Below, piece after piece: positions 38,522 to 43,784 of a stretch of 43,784 nt of DNA. Where the stretch lies: assembly GCA_027484265.1 (NCBI GenBank), contig JAIXTH010000241.1, positions 1 to 43,784 on the forward strand, written 5' to 3'. Numbering within the stretch: position 1 is the first letter of the stretch; every line of letters starts with the position of its first letter. Origin of the DNA: Alphaproteobacteria bacterium (GTDB lineage Bacteria > Pseudomonadota > Alphaproteobacteria > Caulobacterales > Aquidulcibacteraceae). The notes beneath the pieces are model-generated. The model saw only the letters and a list, made by a program, of their open reading frames with translations, had not been told where the DNA came from and made no database searches. Made by a program: the position numbers and the translations under genes.

Positions 38522-38841
38522 CAGCCTGCCGCCAGCTGGGCGCGGGCTTCTTCCAGCTTTTCATCAAGGGTGCGGCGGATCACATGCTCGGTGACATCCA
38601 CGCCCTTGGCGGCGAAATCGGCCTGCAGCTTGGCGATCACATCACCATCACCGGCTTCCTTGAAGTCGGCTGCCACGACGGCGGTGGCATAGGCGGCAGC
38701 CTCGTCACCCGCGAGGCCCAGGAGGTCCGCTGCCCAGGCACCCACCAGCTTGTTGCGCCGGGCCACGGCCTTGAACTCCAGCTCTTCCTTGCGGGCATGG
38801 CGGGATTCTTCGGCTTTCTCGCGGTCGCTGAACTGGGTCAT
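38521..38841 (-). CDS. DUF1476 protein, F1-ATPase inhibitor zeta subunit family
   Basis: A 106-residue helical protein. The start at 38841 gives the family opening M-T-x-F-x-D-R-E, and ARRNKLVGAWAADLLG follows, a diagnostic DUF1476 segment. In Paracoccus the family member is the zeta subunit, which inserts its N-terminus into F1-ATPase to block ATP hydrolysis. That the same role holds here is inferred from family. It is followed, with a one-base stop/start overlap, by the small lipoprotein gene. A longer frame from 38880 would add 13 residues not typical of the family. Confidence 0.88.
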   Translation of the reverse strand: MTQFSDREKAEESRHARKEELEFKAVARRNKLVGAWAADLLGLAGDEAAAYATAVVAADFKEAGDGDVIAKLQADFAAKGVDVTEHVIRRTLDEKLEEARAQLAAG

Positions 38842-39126
38842 GGGAGGCTCCGGATTGGGTCTGTGAAACAGGGGCGTCACTGGGATCCACCAGCAAGCAC
38901 CGACCCCGTTCCGATATGGCCCGGCACGGCCCCGCGCAAGGCCTTCCGGCCAGTCCAGCGCCGCGACCTTCCAGCGCGTTCATACCCATGAACAATATCG
39001 TTGCTATTTTGTTCGCATTTAACCTCCTCGGAACCTTTCCGTAACCGGGGATTCACCACGTGCTGCTAGGACCACGGGGTGCGCGGCGATCCGTTGTGGC
39101 CGCGCCTGGAAAGACTGACCCGACCC
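38842..39126. promoter_or_regulatory. Divergent intergenic region between DUF1476 and DUF484
   Basis: About 285 bases with an AT-rich core near 38990-39024, the most AT-rich spot in this part of the window, as expected for divergent promoters. TTGCTA, TTTAAC and GATATTG-like hexamers are present, but none pairs at 16-18 bases on either strand. The minus-strand frame at 38877-39059 has no supporting codon pattern or ribosome site. Confidence 0.4.
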
Positions 39127-39819
39127 ATGGCTTTCATCGACGCCGCCTATCTCCAAGAGCCCGAACTGGATCTCGACCTCGTCCGGGACTTTCTGATGCA
39201 GAACCCGGATTTCGTGCGGGACGACCCCGAGCTGCTGCATGTGATCGCGGCCGAGCCGGGTCGCGGCAATGTGGTGTCCATCGGCGACCTTGCGCGCGAG
39301 CGCATGCTGCGCGAGACCCGGGGCACCCAGGCCCGTTTCAGCCAGATCGTGGAAACCGCCCGCGCCAATTACGAGGCGCAGATGCGGGTGCAGGAATCGA
39401 TCTTGGCCATTCTCGACGCCACCTCCCCCGAAGATCTCGCCGAGCGGATGGCGGGCCATGTGGCCTTTGCCCTCGCCGCCGACGCCTGCCTGTTCGTGGT
39501 GTCCGACAGCTATGCCCACAGCGAGGCGCTCGACCGGGTGGCCGCCACCATCGAGCGGCTGGTGCCCGAGACCGATCCTGTCCTGATGGGGCCGCTGGAT
39601 CGCCCGCGGCAGTGGCTCTATGGCGAGCACGGCGGCCAGCTGCGCAGCGAGGCGCTGGCACGGCTGGAGATCGGCCCGGAACGCCGCACCGGCATGCTGG
39701 TGCTGGCCAGCCATGATATCGAGGCCTTCCGCTCGGATCATGGTGCCGAGCTGGTAGTGTTCCTCGCCCGGGTTCTGGAGCGGGTGCTGGCGCGCTTCAT
39801 CGATGCCGGGCAGCTGTGA
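39127..39819 (+). CDS. DUF484 family protein
   Basis: A 230-residue protein, usual family length. The N-terminal helical part has the family's VRDFLMQNPDFVRDDPELL pattern (about residues 16-36), followed by a coiled-coil stretch and a GAF-like C-terminal domain. DUF484 genes are repeatedly found beside xerC in proteobacteria, as here: the two overlap by four bases (GTGA). Function is unknown; association with chromosome-dimer resolution is guilt by neighbourhood. ATG 39127 starts the conserved part; the frame opens earlier at 39079. Confidence 0.85.
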   Translation: MAFIDAAYLQEPELDLDLVRDFLMQNPDFVRDDPELLHVIAAEPGRGNVVSIGDLARERMLRETRGTQARFSQIVETARANYEAQMRVQESILAILDATSPEDLAERMAGHVAFALAADACLFVVSDSYAHSEALDRVAATIERLVPETDPVLMGPLDRPRQWLYGEHGGQLRSEALARLEIGPERRTGMLVLASHDIEAFRSDHGAELVVFLARVLERVLARFIDAGQL

Positions 39820-40760
39820 GCGCGACCGCTCAGGCCGCATCATCTGATCTCACGCCCGTTCTGCAGGCCCGCCGCGACTGGCTGGCCTGGCTGGAGCAGG
39901 AGCGGCGCGCCTCGCCGCGCACCCTCAAGGCCTATGCCACCGACCTGGATGCCTTCCTCGGCTTCCTGCAGGACCATGTTGGCGGCCTCGGCAGCCTTGA
40001 CCAGCTGGCTGGCCTGCGGGCTGCCGATGTGCGGGCCTATCTGGCGCGGCGGCGGCGCGGACCGGACGGTCTGTGCGACCGCTCGATCGCCCGGGCTCTG
40101 GCGTCGATCCGCTCGTTCTTCGGCTGGCTTGACCGGCGGCGCGGCCTGGCGGTGGCGCAGGTTGCGCTGGTGCGCGGGCCGCGCATCCGCACCGGTCTGC
40201 CCCGCCCTGTCAGCGCCGATGCGGCCCTGGGTCTGATCGAAGTGGCCGGGCGTGCCGACGAGCCGTGGATTGGTGCGCGCGACAGCGCCATCCTGCTCCT
40301 GCTCTATGGCTGCGGTCTGCGGATCTCCGAGGCTCTGTCGCTGACCGGCGCCGACGGGGCCGGGCCTGCCGTGCTGCGGATCACCGGCAAGGGGGGCAAG
40401 ACCCGGCTGGTGCCGGTGCTGCCGGTGGTGCGCGAGGCGCTGCGCCGTTATGCGCAGGCGGTGCCGTTCACGATCGGGGCGGGCGAGCCGCTGTTCCGCG
40501 GCGCCAAGGGCGGACCCCTGGGCCAGCGCCCGATCCAGCTGCTGATCCAGCGCGCCCGCGGTGCCCTCGGCCTGCCAGCCAGCGCCACGCCTCACGCCCT
40601 GCGCCACGCCTTCGCAACCCACCTGCTGGCCGGCGGCGGCGACCTGCGCGCGATCCAGGAACTGCTGGGCCACGCCAGCCTCTCCACCACCCAGCGCTAC
40701 ACCGCCGTCGACCCCGCCGCCATGCTGGCCCAGTTCCAGAAGGCCCATCCGCGGGCGTAA
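39816..40760 (+). CDS. xerC: Tyrosine recombinase XerC
   Basis: Site-specific recombinase that, with XerD, resolves chromosome dimers at dif. The 314-residue protein has the core-binding N-terminal domain (about 15-110) and a catalytic domain with R169 (GLRISEAL), K192 (GKGGKTR), H260-x-x-R263 (HALRHAFATHLL), H286 (LLGHASLSTTQRY) and the nucleophile Y295. It starts with GTG 39816 overlapping the DUF484 stop (GTGA). Pairing with DUF484 favours XerC over XerD or a phage integrase. Confidence 0.93.
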   Translation: MSATAQAASSDLTPVLQARRDWLAWLEQERRASPRTLKAYATDLDAFLGFLQDHVGGLGSLDQLAGLRAADVRAYLARRRRGPDGLCDRSIARALASIRSFFGWLDRRRGLAVAQVALVRGPRIRTGLPRPVSADAALGLIEVAGRADEPWIGARDSAILLLLYGCGLRISEALSLTGADGAGPAVLRITGKGGKTRLVPVLPVVREALRRYAQAVPFTIGAGEPLFRGAKGGPLGQRPIQLLIQRARGALGLPASATPHALRHAFATHLLAGGGDLRAIQELLGHASLSTTQRYTAVDPAAMLAQFQKAHPRA

Positions 40761-40802
40761 GCCAGGTGCCTGGTTCCTGCGGACGACATGGCGCCTCAAC
40801 GG

Positions 40803-41132
40803 TCACGTCGCCATATCCACCTTCTGCAACGGCTGGAGGCGATCGAACGCGGCGCCCTGCTCCAGCCACAGGCGGCTGATGTCGTGCTGGCTCTGCAGGT
40901 TCAGCCAGAATTCGGGTGTGGTGCCGAGGACCCTCGCAAGGCGGATCGCTGTGTCCGGGGTCACCGGGCCAGCTGATCGCGACAGGCGTTCGATCCGGGT
41001 GCGGTCCGACAGTCCCATGTGCCGCGACAGGGCCAGCGCCGACAGACCAAGCGGCTTCATGAAGTCCTCAAGAAGGATCTCGCCCGGATGCGGCAGCGGA
41101 CTTTGGAGCTGTTCCTGAAGTTCGGTCTGCAT
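40803..41132 (-). CDS. higA: HigA-type antitoxin / XRE regulator
   Basis: A 109-residue HigA/VapI-type protein: N-terminal HPGEILLEDFMKPLGLSALALSRHMG opening (key residues HPG, L, E, F) with a helix-turn-helix to about residue 66, and the TTPEFWLNLQ segment typical of the family. In intact systems it neutralises HigB and represses the operon by binding palindromes upstream. The start at 41132 places it 10 bases after the higB stop. It is intact, although its toxin partner is interrupted. It converges with xerC, 42 bases away. Confidence 0.9.
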   Translation of the reverse strand: MQTELQEQLQSPLPHPGEILLEDFMKPLGLSALALSRHMGLSDRTRIERLSRSAGPVTPDTAIRLARVLGTTPEFWLNLQSQHDISRLWLEQGAAFDRLQPLQKVDMAT

Positions 41133-41142
41133 GGCTGCTCCT

Positions 41143-41424
41143 TTAGTGATAGTCGACAAACCACACATCATGGGCGTGGCCGTTCTGCCAACGAAAGACC
41201 AGCCGAAACTGATCATTGACCCTAACCGACCATTGCCCCTCCAGGTCGCCGGTCAATCGATGCAGCCGATTGCCCGGAGGGGCCGCCAAGTCTGTGATAT
41301 CTGCGGCAGCGTTCAGCTATGTGAGCAGCCGACGCAGGCGCGGCAGAAGATCGGCGGGCATGCCCTTCGGAGACCTGCCCGCCAGCACGTCGATCAAAGT
41401 CTTTGTCTTCCAAGACTGGATCAT
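41143..41424 (-). pseudogene. higB: HigB/RelE-type toxin interrupted by an in-frame amber codon
   Basis: Reading the minus strand from ATG 41424 gives a HigB-like sequence of 93 codons that is open except for a TAG at codon 36 (41317-41319). The first part begins MIQSWKTKTL; after the stop it resumes in the same frame with LNAAADITDLAAPPGNRLHRLTGDLEG, and ends with the family tail FVDYH and TAA at 41143-41145. PPGNRL, LEGQWSVRVNDQ and VDYH are hallmark HigB positions. One base change in a CAG codon would create this TAG. No frameshift or other lesion is seen. The toxin is therefore probably inactive unless the stop is read through or is a sequencing error. Confidence 0.8.
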
Positions 41425-41431
41425 ACAGTCC

Positions 41432-41483
41432 TGTAGCGCCATGCGCTACATCCATCAAGTCAATTGTAGCGCCCGGCGCTACG
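41432..41483. promoter_or_regulatory. Tandem palindromic operators upstream of higBA
   Basis: Two inverted repeats with the same half-site: TGTAGCGC-CAT-GCGCTACA (41432-41450, perfect) and TGTAGCGC-CCG-GCGCTACG (41465-41483, one outer mismatch). Their centres are 33 bases apart, about three helical turns, so two bound dimers would lie on one face. They lie just upstream of higB ATG 41424, and a minus-strand TTGACT (-35-like) sits between them. The second overlaps the 3' end of hisA, whose stop is 41479-41481. HigA autoregulation is the likely function. Confidence 0.7.
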
Positions 41484-42204
41484 CTACCGCCCGTGCCAGA
41501 GCTTCGGCCGGATCGATCAGGCCGTCATAGAGGGCGCGGCCGAGGATGGCGCCGTGGATCGGGGTGCCGGGGCGGGCCTTGAGGGCGGTGATGTCGGTCG
41601 CGTCCTTCAGGCCGCCGGAGGCGATCACCGGCACGGCGACGGCGTCGGCCATCGCGCCGGTGAAGTCGACGTTGATGCCGGTCTTGGTGCCGTCGCGGCC
41701 GACATCGGTGGCGATGATGGCGGCGACGCCCGCATCCTGGAACCGGGCGGCCAGCTCGACGGCATCGATGTCGGTGGTCTCGACCCATCCTTCAACCGCC
41801 ACCTTGCCGTCCACCGCATCGATCCCCACCGCCACGCAGCCGGGATAAGCCCGGGCGGCCTCGCGCACGAAATCGGGATTGCGGGCGGCGATGGTGCCGA
41901 GGATCACGCGGGTGACACCCGCTTCGAGCCACGCCTCGATCGCAGCCCGGTCGCGGATCCCGCCCCCCAGCTGCATCGGCAGGCCGGTCGCCGCCCGGAT
42001 CGCCCGCACAGCCGGCCCGTTGGCCCCCGCCCCCTTCAGCGCCCCGTCCAGGTCAACCACATGCAGCCACTGGAACCCGGCCGCCGCAAAGCTGGCCGCC
42101 CGGGCCGCCGGGTCGGTGTCGAACACGGTAAGGGCGGCAAAGTCGCCCTTCACCAGCCGGACAGCCTGTCCGTCCTTCAGATCGATGGCGGGATAGAGGA
42201 TCAT
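41479..42204 (-). CDS. hisA: ProFAR isomerase (phosphoribosylformimino-5-aminoimidazole carboxamide ribotide isomerase)
   Basis: Histidine biosynthesis: isomerises ProFAR to PRFAR. The 241-residue TIM barrel has the two catalytic Asp contexts, AIDLKDG at residues 6-12 and [11 protein letters not shown] at about 165-175, and the phosphate-binding LGGGIRD and ASGGLKD loops at the C-terminal face. Normal length. hisA is usually followed by hisF and preceded by hisH; here it is bounded by higBA and by a REPIN-like repeat before infB, so the operon is broken up. Confidence 0.95.
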   Translation of the reverse strand: MILYPAIDLKDGQAVRLVKGDFAALTVFDTDPAARAASFAAAGFQWLHVVDLDGALKGAGANGPAVRAIRAATGLPMQLGGGIRDRAAIEAWLEAGVTRVILGTIAARNPDFVREAARAYPGCVAVGIDAVDGKVAVEGWVETTDIDAVELAARFQDAGVAAIIATDVGRDGTKTGINVDFTGAMADAVAVPVIASGGLKDATDITALKARPGTPIHGAILGRALYDGLIDPAEALARAVA

Positions 42205-42233
42205 GCAACGTCTTCTTCAAGACTGCGTCCGAC

Positions 42234-42305
42234 CGCTGGACCGCGCCACTCCCGTGGCGCAGGCGGCAGCCGGACGGTGCGCCACAGCTGTGGCGCGCTC
42301 CAGCG
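42234..42305. repeat. REPIN-like paired-hairpin repeat, copy C
   Basis: The ends CGCTGGACCGCGC (42234-42246) and GCGCGCTCCAGCG (42293-42305) are inverted with one mismatch, identical to copy B. The left inner hairpin is GCGCCAC-TCCC-GTGGCGC (42243-42260), and the right is the palindrome GCGCCACAG-CTGTGGCGC (42279-42296). The heads are GGAC (left) and GGAG (right). It abuts the infB stop codon (42306-42308) with no spacer, so it forms the infB 3' untranslated region and the hisA leader. Confidence 0.8.
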
Positions 42306-43784
42306 CTACAGGCTGCGCTTCACGATCTCGACGTCGAAGCACTCGATCTGGTCGCCTTCGCGTAGATCCTGGTAGCCTTCGAAGCCCATGCCGCATTCCT
42401 GGCCGCCCACCACTTCGGACACTTCGTCCTTGAAGCGCTTGAGGGTCGACAGCTTGCCTTCGTGGATCACCACATTGTCGCGCAGCAGGCGCACGCCGCA
42501 GCCACGCTTGATAGTGCCTTCGGTGACACGGCAGCCGGCCACCTTGCCCACCTTGGTGATCGAGAAGACCTGCAGGATCTCGGCATAGCCGATGAAGGTT
42601 TCCTTGCGCTCGGGCTCGAGCATGCCGGACAGGATGTCCTTCATGTCGTCCAGCAGGTTGTAGATGATCGAGTAATAGCGGATCTCGACCCCTTCCTGCT
42701 CGGCCAGGTCACGCACCTGCTTGCCGGCGCGGGTGTTGAACGCGAGGATCGGCGCCCCCGAGCTCTTGGACAGCTGCACGTCGCTCTCGGTTATGCCGCC
42801 CACGGCCTGGTGGATCACCCGGGCGCGGACCTCGTCGTTGGCCAGCTTCTCGAGCGAAGCCGTGATGGCCTCGGCGGAACCTTGTACGTCGGCCTTGACG
42901 ATGACCGGGAACTCCTTGGTTTCCTTGTCCTTGATCCGGGCCAGCATCGCCTCGAGACCCGAGCGGGCCGACGGACGCACCGCCGACTTCTCGCGCTTCA
43001 GACGGATCCGGTAGTCGGTGACTTCCCGGGCACGGGCTTCGGAATCCACCACGACCAGCTGGTCGCCAGGCTCCGGCGCCCCATCAAGGCCGAGGATTTC
43101 CACCGGCTGCGACGGGCCGGCTTCCGGCAGGTTCTGGCCACGCTCGTCATTGAGGGCGCGCACCCGGCCCCACTGGGCGCCGACCACCACGATATCGCCG
43201 CGGCGCAGCGTGCCCTTCTGGACCAGCACAGTGGCCACCGGCCCCTTGCCCTTGTCGAGCTTGGCTTCCACCACCAGGCCTTCGGCCGAGCGGTTGGGGT
43301 TGGCCTTGAGGTCCATCACTTCGGCCTGGAGCATGACGCTTTCCAGCAGCCGGTCGAGACCCACGCGGGTCTTGGCCGACACCGGCACCGCCATGGTGTC
43401 GCCGCCGACTTCCTCGGTGATGACTTCATGCTGCAGCAGGCCGTTCAGCACGTGCTGCGGATCGGCATCGGGCTTGTCGATCTTGTTGACCGCCACGATG
43501 ATCGGCACCCCCGCCGCCTTGGCGTGGTTGATGGCCTCGATCGTCTGCGGCATCACGCCGTCGTCGGCCGCGACCACCAGGATCACGATATCCGTCACCT
43601 TGGCACCGCGCGCGCGCATCGCCGAGAAGGCGGCGTGACCGGGGGTGTCGAGGAAGGTGACCTTCTCGCCCGTGGGCAGGTTCACCTGATAGGCGCCGAT
43701 ATGCTGGGTGATGCCACCGGCTTCGCCCGACACCACATCGGCCTTGCGGATCGCATCCAGCAGCGAGGTCTTGCCGTGGTCGAC
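42306..43784 (-). CDS. infB: Translation initiation factor IF-2, C-terminal part (5' end beyond window)
   Basis: GTPase that places initiator tRNA on the 30S subunit. The frame is open to the right window edge: the first complete codons read V-D-H-G-K-T (G1), then GITQHIGA (G2), DTPGH (G3), NKID (G4) and SAK (G5). The remaining parts are the beta-barrel domain II, the linker domain III, and the C-terminal tRNA-binding domain. The 492 visible residues lack the N-terminal domains (IF2_N and the long variable region). ATG 43736 is an internal methionine, not the start. Confidence 0.97.
   Translation of the reverse strand, partial: VDHGKTSLLDAIRKADVVSGEAGGITQHIGAYQVNLPTGEKVTFLDTPGHAAFSAMRARGAKVTDIVILVVAADDGVMPQTIEAINHAKAAGVPIIVAVNKIDKPDADPQHVLNGLLQHEVITEEVGGDTMAVPVSAKTRVGLDRLLESVMLQAEVMDLKANPNRSAEGLVVEAKLDKGKGPVATVLVQKGTLRRGDIVVVGAQWGRVRALNDERGQNLPEAGPSQPVEILGLDGAPEPGDQLVVVDSEARAREVTDYRIRLKREKSAVRPSARSGLEAMLARIKDKETKEFPVIVKADVQGSAEAITASLEKLANDEVRARVIHQAVGGITESDVQLSKSSGAPILAFNTRAGKQVRDLAEQEGVEIRYYSIIYNLLDDMKDILSGMLEPERKETFIGYAEILQVFSITKVGKVAGCRVTEGTIKRGCGVRLLRDNVVIHEGKLSTLKRFKDEVSEVVGGQECGMGFEGYQDLREGDQIECFDVEIVKRSL

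Noticed and set aside
38976-39030. Possible LexA/SOS-type site (GAAC/GTTC half-sites) near the DUF1476-DUF484 gap
   Set aside because: The spacing does not match the alphaproteobacterial GTTC-N7-GTTC or GAAC-N7-GTAC patterns.
38877-39059. 60-codon minus-strand frame upstream of DUF1476
   Set aside because: It lies over the AT-rich divergent promoter region, has no ribosome site and no recognisable features.

Overview
The window is GC-rich bacterial chromosome with an alphaproteobacterial gene set: FlbT/FlaF flagellin regulators, a DUF1476 (F1-ATPase zeta inhibitor) protein, an Entner-Doudoroff cluster in the order zwf-edd-glk-eda, pyruvate phosphate dikinase, a DUF484-xerC pair and TadE-type pilus genes. 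A caulobacter-like or sphingomonad-like bacterium fits best, but the genus cannot be read from the sequence. Most of the window is vertically inherited housekeeping DNA. I see no prophage, transposase gene, CRISPR array or large defence island.

Layout. 1-2731: a serine hydrolase of the beta-lactamase fold (5' end outside the window), a TlpA-like thioredoxin and an alpha/beta hydrolase. 2839-6423: a wax-ester synthase/DGAT, a short-chain dehydrogenase and 4-hydroxyphenylpyruvate dioxygenase. 6537-10519: dnaJ converging on a ligase-associated DEXH helicase, with a 335-base repeat-filled gap between them. 10665-11894: an unassigned pair, a two-TM/coiled-coil/GAF-like protein followed by a 65-residue protein. 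11924-18364: an SIS-domain isomerase/deaminase, a hydrolase divergent from a TetR regulator, ppdK and a TVP38/DedA-type membrane protein. 18391-21109: a perfect 20-bp-arm palindrome, flaF, flbT and a chemotaxis receptor. 21532-24470: tRNA-Phe and alaS. 24763-35864: a sugar-metabolism run (GH13 lipoprotein, zwf, edd, glk, eda, galK, galT), then a TAP-like hydrolase lipoprotein and ilvN. 35901-39126: a DUF817 membrane protein, two TadE-like pseudopilins, a small lipoprotein and DUF1476. 39127-43784: DUF484-xerC, a broken higB with an intact higA, hisA, and the 3' part of infB running off the window.

How genes work together. GH13, glk, zwf, edd and eda would take alpha-glucan-derived glucose to pyruvate plus glyceraldehyde-3-phosphate; galK/galT feed galactose in. 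Pgl (6-phosphogluconolactonase) is absent from the cluster. PpdK can connect pyruvate and PEP. The wax-ester synthase beside a lipase-like hydrolase suggests neutral lipid storage and turnover.

The less ordinary content is small-scale. (1) A REPIN-like family of paired hairpins with GGAC/GGAG heads and CGCTGGA ends occurs at four sites, all at gene 3' ends. (2) A higBA toxin-antitoxin locus has its toxin interrupted by one in-frame amber codon, with two tandem palindromic operators upstream. (3) A perfect 20-bp-arm palindrome carries a third copy of its core 10-mer, so two exclusive hairpins can form. (4) The two-gene GAF-like membrane module at 10.7-11.9 kb is unassigned and has a dyad in its promoter region.
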